The position numbers were made by a program, and so were the translations under genes. The notes beneath the pieces are model-generated. The model was not told where the DNA came from, made no database searches, and saw only the letters and a program-made list of their open reading frames with translations. Source: Pseudoalteromonas sp. NC201 (GTDB taxonomy: Bacteria; Pseudomonadota; Gammaproteobacteria; Enterobacterales; Alteromonadaceae). Taken from it: a stretch of DNA of 64,000 nt. This document shows, one piece after another, positions 27,353 to 35,376 of the stretch; the first letter of the stretch is position 1, and every line of letters starts with the position of its first letter. Location: NCBI RefSeq assembly GCF_002850255.1, contig NZ_CP022523.1, forward strand, positions 754,486-818,485, read 5' to 3'.

Positions 27353-28180
27353 CTAACGGCCCAACTGCAACTGAAATTGTTTTGGTGTCATGCCAAATAC
27401 GCGTTTAAAGTTACGATTTAAGTGACTGGCATCAGCAAAGCCGGACTCTACCGCTGCGGTGGTGGCGCTACGGCCTACAAGTAGCTGTTTGCGAGCATAG
27501 TTGATACGACAATTCAAAACATACTGGTGTGGAGTTATGCAAAAGTGTTCTCGAAAAGCTCGAATAAAGTGATATTTAGACATATTGGCGACATCAGCGA
27601 TGTCATCAACCGAAATATCGTTGGCAAGATTCGCCAATATATAGTCTTTAGCTCTTAGTACTAAAATTTCAGCCCTTGTTTTACGAAGTGGTAACTCTAA
27701 ACAGCCATGCAAACGAACCAATGATTGAGCCAACTGAAACAAGGCGGCTTCGTGCTCAATTTTGGAGTAGGATCGTCCCAAAAGTTGCTGAGATATGGTA
27801 AGAACTTGATAGCGCAACAGTGGGTCATTGAACAAGGTGTCGTTAAGTCTTAGTACTGTTTCTTGTTTATAACCAAGAGAGCGAAACAGTGGTTGCAATT
27901 CTCTTGGGTGCACGTAAAGCATCACATATTCTAAGCTGTGTTCGCCCCCAGAATGACCATCATGGATATCTTCGGGATTGAAAAGCATTACGCAGCCAGG
28001 CTGACTTTTATAAAAAGCACTGCGACAGAAAAAGTCTTGTCTGCCTTTTAGAGTGAGCCCGATCGAGTACTCTTCATGAGCATGTTTGGTGTAGGTGAAA
28101 TCACTCATGGTTGCGCTCAGCATGGACACATCATCCTGCTGAGCACTATGGGTATATATAAAGTGATTATTTTTACTCAC
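27353..28180 (-). CDS. AraC-family transcriptional regulator
   Basis: 275 aa. An N-terminal cupin-like sensor (about 1-150) contains YTKHAHEEYSIGLTLKGRQ and GCVMLFNPEDIHDGHSG. The C-terminal double helix-turn-helix (about 175-270) contains ISVDDIADVANMSKYHFIRAFREHFCITPHQYVLNCRI and the signature ESGFADASHLNRNFKRVFGMTPKQF. It is co-directional with and just upstream of the LysE exporter and probably controls it. Confidence 0.9.
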   Translation of the reverse strand: MSKNNHFIYTHSAQQDDVSMLSATMSDFTYTKHAHEEYSIGLTLKGRQDFFCRSAFYKSQPGCVMLFNPEDIHDGHSGGEHSLEYVMLYVHPRELQPLFRSLGYKQETVLRLNDTLFNDPLLRYQVLTISQQLLGRSYSKIEHEAALFQLAQSLVRLHGCLELPLRKTRAEILVLRAKDYILANLANDISVDDIADVANMSKYHFIRAFREHFCITPHQYVLNCRINYARKQLLVGRSATTAAVESGFADASHLNRNFKRVFGMTPKQFQLQLGR

Positions 28181-28310
28181 ACTCCCTCCTTCTGTTTGAG
28201 CACTTTTGCAAAACTACCAAGTCAATATATTCAAGCTATCAATAAAAAACTTGAACGAAATTGCTGATGTATCCACTACAGAGTTTGCTTAATACTCTTC
28301 ACAAGGAAAC

Positions 28311-28394
28311 TTAGTTAACCCAGGCTTTGGTCATTAAACCTATCAAATAAATCACAATCGATGCAAAGCCAAAGAACAGAGGTGATTCAACTGC
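28311..28394 (-). pseudogene. Possible C-terminal relic of a membrane protein
   Basis: In the 310-base gap between the AraC and lipoprotein genes the minus strand reads 27 codons between two stops, ending ESPLFFGFASIVIYLIGLMTKAWVN. This is a convincing transmembrane tail with a polar end but no start codon. A 28-codon frame on the plus strand (28361-28447) overlaps it, so the assignment is uncertain. Nothing else is visible in this gap. Confidence 0.25.
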
Positions 28395-28490
28395 TTACCC
28401 ATTACGGGAAAATATTTGATACCATAGCAGCCAACGAAGGTTAGCATGTCGTTAACCGAATATATATTGAAGGTCGGAAATTTGCCCCTA

Positions 28491-29036
28491 ATGAAACATC
28501 TTAAAATATTTGCCGTAATAATCGCAGTGCTTATTTTCAGTGGCTGCGCCGCCCACATTCAAGAGACAAGTAAAACAGCGAATAGAGCTGTAGGGAACAC
28601 GCCACAAAATGTATTTTTGGATATTACTTCATCGCACTCAGTTTCTAAAAGTAAGTCACTTTCTAACAGCATTAATGAGCTAAAAGCACTAATAGCCAAA
28701 GACTTTAATGGCAGTATTGTTGAGTCTGGAAGTGCAGCTCAAGCACCTTTATCAGTCGAGATCACCATCGAGCACTTTCGTTATGTGTCTGGATTTGGCC
28801 GCTTTATGGTAGGTGTAATGGCGGGTGATGCCGAGCTGAAGCTCAATGTAAAGCTAATAAACACTGACACTAACGAGGTCGTTGGTGAGTCGATACTAGA
28901 TACTCGATCTGAGTTTATCGAAGGCATTTTTGGTGCAACTACTTCTAGGCAGCTTGAAGCAGTATCTAAGAAAGTGGTGAGTATGATTGGCGCGGTGGAG
29001 CGCGAAGGTAAAACTGATAATACCGCTAACTCTTAG
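28491..29036 (+). CDS. DUF4410-like lipoprotein
   Basis: 181 aa from the ATG at 28491; the lipobox FSGC gives an N-terminal lipidated Cys followed by Ala, predicting outer-membrane sorting. The mature part has the DUF4410 pattern: PLSVEITIEHFRYVSGFGRFMVGVMAGDAELKLNVKLINTDTNEVVGESILDTRSEF, i.e. GxxR...G...AGxxxLxVxVxLxDxxTxxVVG. Function of the family is unknown. The upstream Shine-Dalgarno is weak. A hairpin and copy C of the dispersed repeat follow it. Confidence 0.7.
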   Translation: MKHLKIFAVIIAVLIFSGCAAHIQETSKTANRAVGNTPQNVFLDITSSHSVSKSKSLSNSINELKALIAKDFNGSIVESGSAAQAPLSVEITIEHFRYVSGFGRFMVGVMAGDAELKLNVKLINTDTNEVVGESILDTRSEFIEGIFGATTSRQLEAVSKKVVSMIGAVEREGKTDNTANS

Positions 29037-29082
29037 TCGATATTGAAGTTCCAAATACTCAAAGAAACCTAGTTTTTGACGA

Positions 29083-29112
29083 TGGGGCTCCTGTATACCC
29101 TTTTGAGCCCCA
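29083..29112 (+). terminator. Hairpin after the DUF4410 lipoprotein gene
   Basis: TGGGGCTC and GAGCCCCA pair as an 8-bp stem, 47 bases after the stop. The T-run lies in the loop rather than after the stem, so termination efficiency is doubtful. Confidence 0.45.
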
Positions 29113-29140
29113 CTGATGCGCATTACCAACAAAATGACAA

Positions 29141-29193
29141 GACACCCACCTCAAAGATACAGCCAAAAATGGTGGAAGTTTGTTGTGAGTGTC
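29141..29193. repeat. Dispersed hairpin repeat, copy C
   Basis: GACACCCAC (29141-29149) and GTGAGTGTC (29185-29193), with the same interior CTCAAAGATACAGCCAAAAA as copy B and the same flanks. One arm base differs (G to A), reducing the stem by one pair. It lies after a gene end like the other copies. Confidence 0.7.
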
Positions 29194-29421
29194 AGCCATT
29201 ATCGTCACGCTAATAACAGCTTCTGATAGTGCTAAAGTGGCTCGCATACAACACACACCTAGTTAATTGGTGAGCTAATTGTACTGTGTGGATTTAGCTC
29301 ACAAACGGCTCGTTGTGTCGTAATATTTCAGTATTTTTACATGCGGTTACACTAAACTAAAATTAGTGGAATGTTTCAAAATGAGGGAGATATCAGGTTG
29401 AACGTAAAATTGATTGTGTAG

Positions 29422-29991
29422 TTAGTCATGAGAATTACTTGCCAGCTCGCCTTTTAGTAGCTCCTTAAAAAGCCGCTCGCGTGAAATTCTAATCATGTAT
29501 TCCAAGCTTCTGGGAAGTTCGTCATCCGGAATTGTCTGATAATCTTGGTAGGTATGTGTGAAAATTCCTTCAAAGTCATCAGCCATCCCGGAATTCATTC
29601 CAGCCGCTATCAGCGCCTTTTTATTGTCTTTGATTTCCTCTGCGATGGAGTAAGGGGCTAAACGTAAAGCTTGCATAAAAGCATCTTTGTCTCCCTCGTA
29701 AAAGTAGTAATTGCCTTGCATTGCTTCAAAGCAACGCTTGCTGTAGAAATCGAATACATTTTGAAGGTTGGCGAGAGCTATCTGCGCAGATATATGCACC
29801 CTATTTTTGTTTTCTTCTTGGGCGTGTGAAATAACTATCTGCGCGAACGTAATTAATAGGATCGAGGAAAGAAGTACAATTCCGAGCTTAGTAGGTCTGT
29901 GGCGCTCCTTGTTCCAACACTCATAAGAGCCAGCAAGAATACCAAGAACTGCCATTGCAAGAGGTAATGCGTACGCAAGAAAGCTGAACAT
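29422..29991 (-). CDS. Membrane protein of unknown function
   Basis: 189 aa with two N-terminal transmembrane helices (FSFLAYALPLAMAVLGILAGSYE and LGIVLLSSILLITFAQIVIS) and a soluble helical C-terminal domain of about 130 residues (NLQNVFDFYSKRCFEAMQGNYYF...). I recognise no family. It stands alone; a hairpin-rich, gene-free stretch follows on its upstream side. Confidence 0.55.
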   Translation of the reverse strand: MFSFLAYALPLAMAVLGILAGSYECWNKERHRPTKLGIVLLSSILLITFAQIVISHAQEENKNRVHISAQIALANLQNVFDFYSKRCFEAMQGNYYFYEGDKDAFMQALRLAPYSIAEEIKDNKKALIAAGMNSGMADDFEGIFTHTYQDYQTIPDDELPRSLEYMIRISRERLFKELLKGELASNSHD

Positions 29992-30257
29992 AATGGTTAA
30001 AAATCCGAGTCAAAGAGCAACTTGGTCTGTTTATACATAAAGCCGCCTCTATTTCATACATTATATATTTATAGCACTTATTCAGCTTTATTGACTGCAT
30101 ATTTGGCACTAGCTCTGGCGAAACTATTGCCGCATCGTGCGGGTATGCTATGAGATCATCACCTTCTCTACACATTAACTCAGAACCTTCGCTAGCTATC
30201 TCCTTGGCAGGGCGGGATCGAACTTTGAATTGACGACAATTGGTATTTTATGAGCTG

Positions 30258-30277
30258 ATTGCGCATCGCAATTTTTT
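30258..30277 (+). terminator. Intrinsic terminator without an obvious upstream gene
   Basis: ATTGCG, loop CAT, CGCAAT, then a run of T: a compact textbook terminator on the plus strand. No plus-strand gene precedes it, so it may end antisense transcription into 29422-29991 or an unrecognised small RNA. Confidence 0.5.
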
Positions 30278-30296
30278 AAGTCGTTACAATAAGCAT

Positions 30297-30400
30297 CATC
30301 ACACACATAGAGAAATAACAAAGACATATATGGACGCTCAGCTGCTGTCAAGTAATACTCATCCAACAAGGTTGTTTTAACAGCCTTGTTGCTTCTTTTA
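30297..30400 (+). ncRNA. Candidate small RNA ending in a strong terminator
   Basis: A TACAAT box at 30285-30290 could be a -10 element; about 65 bases later a 12-bp stem with a 4-base loop (30364-30391) is followed by CTTCTTTT. No reading frame fits between them. A transcript of about 100 nt is plausible. The -35 match is poor, so this rests mainly on the orphan terminator. Confidence 0.3.
30364..30400 (+). terminator. Strong intrinsic terminator
   Basis: CAACAAGG-TTGTT pairs with AACAG-CCTTGTTG (about 12 bp, one G-U) and is followed by CTTCTTTT. It lies 87 bases after the previous orphan terminator in the gene-free stretch before the IS element. Confidence 0.6.
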
Positions 30401-30559
30401 TTTATCTCTCATTTACTATTTGTATGTATTGATAAACAGTCACTTTGAGTCACCCTAAATAAGGTGCTGCTCTGACATATATTCGGGCTTAACTGACTTT
30501 CAGCGCCCCTAATGAGTTTCGAACCTAGCCACCCAAAAAGTAGAATACACCCACGCGGC

Positions 30560-30719
30560 ATTGAATGCCTTGCCTATAACGGGTTTAACTAGGTAGGTTT
30601 GACCTTTTGTTCATCGTTATGTTTACAGCAATGAGAATATGGCTATCAAGGGCTCATAAACACCCACTCGGGCTCGAGGCCCTTGTCACGACCGGGCTCC
30701 TTAATAGCCATAATTTGAG
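30560..30719 (-). ncRNA. Structured 3' noncoding part of the IS, candidate bridge/seek RNA
   Basis: Downstream of the transposase stop on the minus strand lie about 160-240 structured bases: a GGGCTCGAGGCCC-type hairpin (near 30675-30690) and GGCATTGAATGCC (30571-30583). IS1111-group elements encode their target-choosing RNA in the 3' noncoding end. Location and structure fit, but the RNA boundaries are a guess. Bases 30000-30257 and 30401-30560 contain no gene I can support. Confidence 0.35.
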
Positions 30720-31751
30720 TCATGATTGCGCCTCACTTTGTGTATATTGGGCTTTATAAGGTTCATTTCTTTGTAGCAATATCCACATTAAGCGAGCCAA
30801 TCGGTGGGCCGTGGCCACCACCGCTTTATTTTTACCGCGACGTTCTACCAATGCGTTGATCCATTTGTTTAAATCATCCTGCTTTTTGTGCGCATGATTG
30901 ACCACTGTACGGGCACCATGAATGAGTTGTTTTCTTAGATAACGATCACCTCGTTTGGTGATCCCTCCCATCTTATTGGTTTCACCCGAAGCATATTGAC
31001 GTGGTGTGATCCCAAGCCACACAGCCAACTCCTTTTTATTAGAAAATGCTTGCCCTTTATCTATTGTGGCACTCAATGCCGATGCGTTGATAATCCCAAT
31101 TCCGGGGATGGATTGGATAATTTGAGCAGCTTGGCTCTGTTCATTAAACTGCTTAAATTGTGCCTCTACATTTTTAATATTGGCGTCTAACTTTTGCATT
31201 TCTTCATAAACGTCTCTGAGGAGTAGATTTAAAGCTCCATGTAAATTACGGTTGAGCAGATCAGCAATGGTTGCACGAAAAGACTTTAAGCTCTTTTTGA
31301 TGACGATGCCAAATTCAAGTAACAAACCACATGTTTGGTTGATGCAGGCGGTTCGATTATGTATGAGCCGCTCCCGATAGCGATGTAGTGCTAGGATTGC
31401 TTGTTGATGCTCTGTTTTTACAGGAACAAAGCGAATGTTAGGTCGAAGGCTCGCTTCATAAATCGCCATACAATCATTTTTATCGTTTTTATTGCCACGG
31501 ACAAAAGGGGTAACATGTTGCGCAGGGATAAGCTGAACTTGGTGCCCAGCTTGTAAGCAGTACCGCCCCCAATAATGAGACGTTGAGCATGATTCCATAA
31601 CAACATTACAAGCAGGTAATTGGGTCAATGTTTGCAAGAGCTTTGCTCTATCTAACCTTCTGGAAAAACATTTATTACCTTGCTTATCAAACGATAAAAG
31701 TTGGAATACATTTTTTGCTAGATCAATTGAAAGCGTGCTAACGTTATTCAT
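30720..31751 (-). CDS. IS110-family (IS1111 group) transposase
   Basis: 343 aa from the ATG at 31751, chosen for AGGAGA 8 bases upstream. The N-terminal DEDD RuvC-like domain shows SIDLAKNVFQLLSFD (first Asp), VVMESCSTSHYWGR (Glu) and VRGNKNDKNDCMAIYEA (Asp pair). The C-terminal Tnp_20 domain has IIQSIPGIGIINASALSA, WLGITPRQYASGETNKMGGITKRGDRYLRKQLIHGAR with the catalytic Ser. Full length and intact, so potentially active. This family recombines through an RNA-guided mechanism and leaves little or no target duplication. An imperfect 12-base inverted repeat (31752-31763 with 31812-31823) flanks the 5' leader. Confidence 0.92.
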   Translation of the reverse strand: MNNVSTLSIDLAKNVFQLLSFDKQGNKCFSRRLDRAKLLQTLTQLPACNVVMESCSTSHYWGRYCLQAGHQVQLIPAQHVTPFVRGNKNDKNDCMAIYEASLRPNIRFVPVKTEHQQAILALHRYRERLIHNRTACINQTCGLLLEFGIVIKKSLKSFRATIADLLNRNLHGALNLLLRDVYEEMQKLDANIKNVEAQFKQFNEQSQAAQIIQSIPGIGIINASALSATIDKGQAFSNKKELAVWLGITPRQYASGETNKMGGITKRGDRYLRKQLIHGARTVVNHAHKKQDDLNKWINALVERRGKNKAVVATAHRLARLMWILLQRNEPYKAQYTQSEAQS

Positions 31752-31921
31752 GATGGACTCTCCTAATAACTGTGTTTGCAACTATCAGTTTGGCGCATTG
31801 ACGCCGATTTGGGAGCGTCCATCTCATCACCCACCACATTAATTTTATGCGGAGCAAGCATACAAGATGAGACTAAGTGCTTTTATGTCTCTCTAAAATA
31901 GTGTCATTTTTCAGAGGGAGG

Positions 31922-31958
31922 GGTCTACAGGATACATGAGTAATGTGGCCTGTAGACC
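31922..31958 (-). terminator. Hairpin at the end of the S9 peptidase gene
   Basis: GGTCTACAGG and CCTGTAGACC are perfect 10-base arms around a 17-base loop, 34 bases beyond the S9 peptidase stop on the minus strand and close to the IS. There is no T-run. It may be a terminator or mark an insertion boundary. Confidence 0.4.
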
Positions 31959-31991
31959 TCAAGCCAGGTTATCGAAATAAGCAAATGACGT

Positions 31992-34025
31992 TTACTTCTT
32001 ATATTTTTCAAACCAAGCTAGGGTATGTTCAATCTTACTGATCATCCGAGAAGGACGGCCTGCAATTCCATGTGGCGCACCTGGAATTTTGACCAGTACA
32101 GAATCAATTTTACGCAGCTTAAGTGCTTGGTAGAACTGTTCGGTTTCGGCCATTGGCGTGCGCAAGTCTTCTTCACCCGTCATTAGCATGGTTGGGGTGG
32201 TTACATTGCCAACGAGCGAAAGCGGTGAGCGTTGCCAATAGTGTTCCATATGCTCCCATGGCATACCTGGGAATTGCGTTGGAATTTGACCAAGGCCACT
32301 GTCAGCGGTAAGCACTTTACTCAGCCAGTTGATCACAGGCTTTACGACAACAGCAGCGTTGAAACGGTTAGTTAAGCCAATTGCGTAGGCTGTTGCGATA
32401 CCACCTGCAGAACCGCCAGCAATAAACAGATTATCTTTGTCGATAAAGCCTTTCTCAAGCATAGCGTCTACCCCTGAGTTATGATCGGCAAAGTCTTCTT
32501 TCGAGCTGTATTTGTACTTGAGCAACATCGCAAAGCGTTCGCCGTAAGAGCTGCTGCCTCTGTGATTGTCGTAAAATACCACATAACCTTCGGCGGCATA
32601 ACGCTGTAATTCTGCTGAGAAATGGGGGCCGTAGGCTAAGTGTGGACCACCGTGAATTTCTAGTAGTAATGGATATTTTTTGTTTGGGTCAAAATTTGGT
32701 GGCGTAATATACCAGCCCTGAATTTTCTCCCCGTCGAACGACGAGCTATACGTGATCTCATGCACTTTACCAAGGGTTTTATGTGCAAGTAGGTCTTCGT
32801 TAAGGCGGGTTAATTGCGCTACTTTGCCTTTTCTTGTCGTGATTGCGATGTCAGCAGGGCGCTCACTCGAACCCTGAGTAAAGGCAATTTCTCCATCAAA
32901 GTTAGCACTAAATTCACCGCTTAGATAAGGGCGACCAAGGGTTGTGCCTGAGAGCGTATCTGTGATGTCGGTAATTTTGCCTTTTGTGGTGATGCTCGCG
33001 AGCTTTCGCTTGCCGTGGTCATCGTACGTCATCGCCAGTCTATCACTGCTAATCCAAGTTGGGTTTTGGATTGAGCGGTCGAAGTCTTTGGCAATCATGT
33101 GGGAGGTTTTGTCCTGCCAATCCATGATATTCAGCTTGCTATTACGGTAAGGGTTTAGCGCATTCGATGCACTAAGATAAGCCAGATGTTTACCATTTTC
33201 GGAAAAACTAGGTGCGTACTCACGACCAGGAGCCGACGTAAGCTGGGTGATATTACGGTTAAAATCAACTTCGAATAAGTCGCCTTCTAGGCGCTTGTAT
33301 TCCCAGTCTGCAATACGGTTTGCTGAAAATACAATGGCCTTAGCATCTGCTCGCCACGCGAGTTTCCCACTATGGTGATAATTACCAGAGGTTAATTGGC
33401 GCGGCGTGCCGCCTTCACTCGGTAACACGAAGATCTGGCGATAGCCCGGTTTGATAAGGCCTCGGCCATCTGCTTGGTAGTAGGCTTTGTCGATAACAAT
33501 GGCAGAGTCGGACCACTTCGCGCCTTTTGGTTTTTCTGGCATCTTGGCAATGACTGCTGGCTTTTCAGCAACCTTTTGGCTAAAAGCCAGCCATTTGCCA
33601 TCTGGTGACCAAGTTAAGCCACTGATCCCAGATTGCAACTGTGTAAGTAGTGCCGTACGGTTTTGAGCAAGATAATGTACATGAATTTGTGTGCTGCCAG
33701 ATACATTGCTCACAAAGGCGATTTTGCTACCATCCGGCGACCAGCGAGGTTGACTGTAATTGTTTTCATCAGAGAAGAGTGGTGATTGTGCGCCTGATTT
33801 CGTATCGACCAGCCACAGGTTTTGTCGCTTAGCATCTTTCATCACGTCATTATTGTTACGCACATAGACAACTTGAGTACCATCCGGGGATATTTGTGGG
33901 TCGTTTGCATATTCCAGTTCAAAAATGTCTTTAGCCTGTAATCCGACCTCAGTTTGTGCTAGTGCTGGCAATGCAGCGCAAGCCAGTAAAGTGCAAATAA
34001 GCGTCCGTTTCAATTCAAAAGGCAT
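31992..34025 (-). CDS. Secreted S9-family prolyl oligopeptidase / acylaminoacyl peptidase
   Basis: 677 aa. Signal peptide LICTLLACAALPALAQ. Residues about 35-400 form a beta-propeller with TolB/WD-like repeats (DPQISPDGTQVVYVR, QPRWSPDGSKIAFVS, GLTWSPDGKWLAFS). The C-terminal alpha/beta hydrolase domain has IHGGPHLAYG, nucleophile Ser in GGSAGG (GGSYGG in most relatives), catalytic Asp in MTGEEDLRTP and His in PGAPHGI. It degrades peptides in the periplasm or outside. The Tyr-to-Ala change next to the nucleophile is common in one subgroup. Single-gene unit. Confidence 0.88.
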   Translation of the reverse strand: MPFELKRTLICTLLACAALPALAQTEVGLQAKDIFELEYANDPQISPDGTQVVYVRNNNDVMKDAKRQNLWLVDTKSGAQSPLFSDENNYSQPRWSPDGSKIAFVSNVSGSTQIHVHYLAQNRTALLTQLQSGISGLTWSPDGKWLAFSQKVAEKPAVIAKMPEKPKGAKWSDSAIVIDKAYYQADGRGLIKPGYRQIFVLPSEGGTPRQLTSGNYHHSGKLAWRADAKAIVFSANRIADWEYKRLEGDLFEVDFNRNITQLTSAPGREYAPSFSENGKHLAYLSASNALNPYRNSKLNIMDWQDKTSHMIAKDFDRSIQNPTWISSDRLAMTYDDHGKRKLASITTKGKITDITDTLSGTTLGRPYLSGEFSANFDGEIAFTQGSSERPADIAITTRKGKVAQLTRLNEDLLAHKTLGKVHEITYSSSFDGEKIQGWYITPPNFDPNKKYPLLLEIHGGPHLAYGPHFSAELQRYAAEGYVVFYDNHRGSSSYGERFAMLLKYKYSSKEDFADHNSGVDAMLEKGFIDKDNLFIAGGSAGGIATAYAIGLTNRFNAAVVVKPVINWLSKVLTADSGLGQIPTQFPGMPWEHMEHYWQRSPLSLVGNVTTPTMLMTGEEDLRTPMAETEQFYQALKLRKIDSVLVKIPGAPHGIAGRPSRMISKIEHTLAWFEKYKK

Positions 34026-34358
34026 ATCGCCACCTTCAATATAATTTTTATGTGGGCTTCATAGTTATTCAGGTGTAATTCAATGTCACCTAATACGCGA
34101 TAGAATGAAATAAAAACTCGGTGTATCAAATGAAGGGGAGTGTAAGAAGGTTGTTTACGAGAGACAAAGAATAGTTCTGCTGGATACAATGCGTACCTGT
34201 GAATTATCCGTCGTTCATTAACTTGATTTTGGTATGATCTACGTGGCGCTCTGGTCATGACGCAACAATAACGTAAAACTGTCATATGAGTGACGTACCT
34301 AACATAAGGATTTTTCAGGTTAAATAGCGTCAATAACCGTATTAAGTATGCATTTGCG
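34026..34358. other. Gene-free interval
   Basis: About 330 bases between the S9 peptidase start and the diguanylate cyclase stop, both on the minus strand. It must contain the peptidase promoter and leader. I see no convincing gene, repeat or strong hairpin. Confidence 0.4.
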
Positions 34359-35348
34359 CTATTCAGGCTCTACTCGTATGCAGTTTCTACCTGCTTTTTT
34401 CGCTTGGTATAGGGCTGAGTCAACTCGCTTTAGCATCTCAGATAGGTCTTGACCATCTTGTAAACTGCCTACGCCAAAACTGGCAGTGATCTTGTGTGGG
34501 CAGGATAATTGAATGGCTTCAATCGCTTTACGGATCCGCTCTGCTACTTTCTGTGCATCGTTGAGATAGGTGTTGGGGCACAAGATAAGAAACTCTTCAC
34601 CTCCCCAACGAGATGCGATGTCCGTTGACCTTAGACTATTTTGAATTTCCTGCGACACACGCACCAGCACTTCATCGCCGATATGGTGGCCAAACCTATC
34701 ATTCACTTGCTTAAACAGATCTAAGTCTAGAATAATCGTGCTGAGGGGGAGCCCGTTAGTTAAACACTCGGTCGTTTCCTTGTGTAGTGCCTGATTCATT
34801 TTCCGACGATTGTATAAATTGGTTAGTTCATCCTTATTCGATAGCACTTCCAATTGCGCGGCCTTGACTTTATCTTGTGTGACATCCAGCATCAGGCCAA
34901 TTGAATTAAGTGGTTGGCCAATGCCGTTTAGTAGCGTTTCACAGTGGTGTCTTACATAAAGTGTGGAGCCGTCAGCTCTAGTTACAACATGCTCAAATGT
35001 GGTGCTTCCACCGTGAACAAAAACATTGTGGAGCTGCTGTTTTATTGCTAGCTCGGCGCTTGGATCTAGTGCATTGATAAAGTCGTCCCACTGTGTAATG
35101 GCTTCGCCATCAATACCGAGCATGGCAGCAAGTTTATCGCTCATTTTAACGCTGTAGATTAGGTGGTTAAGCCGCCACGTACCGACATTAGCAAGCTTTT
35201 GAATATCCAGCAGAGCTTTTCTGTCGTATTCGTTCTCACGTAACCTTTGTTGCAGCTTGTGGTTTTCTATTTCTAACGCCAGAACTTCATCTTCAAGTTT
35301 AGTAATTAGATCTGCGTCATCCGATTTAGATGGAAATACTTCGCTCAT
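34359..35348 (-). CDS. Diguanylate cyclase with PAS domain
   Basis: 329 aa. An N-terminal coiled coil (about 10-45) is followed by a PAS domain (about 50-165; LANVGTWRLNHLIYSVKMSDKLAAMLGI) and a GGDEF domain (about 170-328) with active GGEEF (RWGGEEFLILCPN). The inhibitory site RSTD lies before it with the usual spacing, so product feedback by c-di-GMP is expected. No transmembrane helix: cytoplasmic. The start is 28 bases after the MetE-like gene's stop, so they may be co-transcribed. Confidence 0.9.
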   Translation of the reverse strand: MSEVFPSKSDDADLITKLEDEVLALEIENHKLQQRLRENEYDRKALLDIQKLANVGTWRLNHLIYSVKMSDKLAAMLGIDGEAITQWDDFINALDPSAELAIKQQLHNVFVHGGSTTFEHVVTRADGSTLYVRHHCETLLNGIGQPLNSIGLMLDVTQDKVKAAQLEVLSNKDELTNLYNRRKMNQALHKETTECLTNGLPLSTIILDLDLFKQVNDRFGHHIGDEVLVRVSQEIQNSLRSTDIASRWGGEEFLILCPNTYLNDAQKVAERIRKAIEAIQLSCPHKITASFGVGSLQDGQDLSEMLKRVDSALYQAKKAGRNCIRVEPE

Positions 35349-35376
35349 GCATAGTCCATTGGCTAATTCAATTTTT

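Noticed and set aside
28361-28447. 28-codon plus-strand frame before the DUF4410 lipoprotein
   Set aside because: No ribosome site and overlaps the minus-strand membrane-tail relic; too weak.
25234-29193. Hairpin repeats as integron attC sites
   Set aside because: Arms do not fit the RYYYAAC/GTTRRRY core-site pattern, and no integrase is present.
30205-30225. GGGATCGAAC-like string, as in the 3' end of a tRNA (minus strand)
   Set aside because: Neither an acceptor-stem partner nor D and anticodon arms can be found upstream, so it is not a tRNA; chance or a short relic at best.
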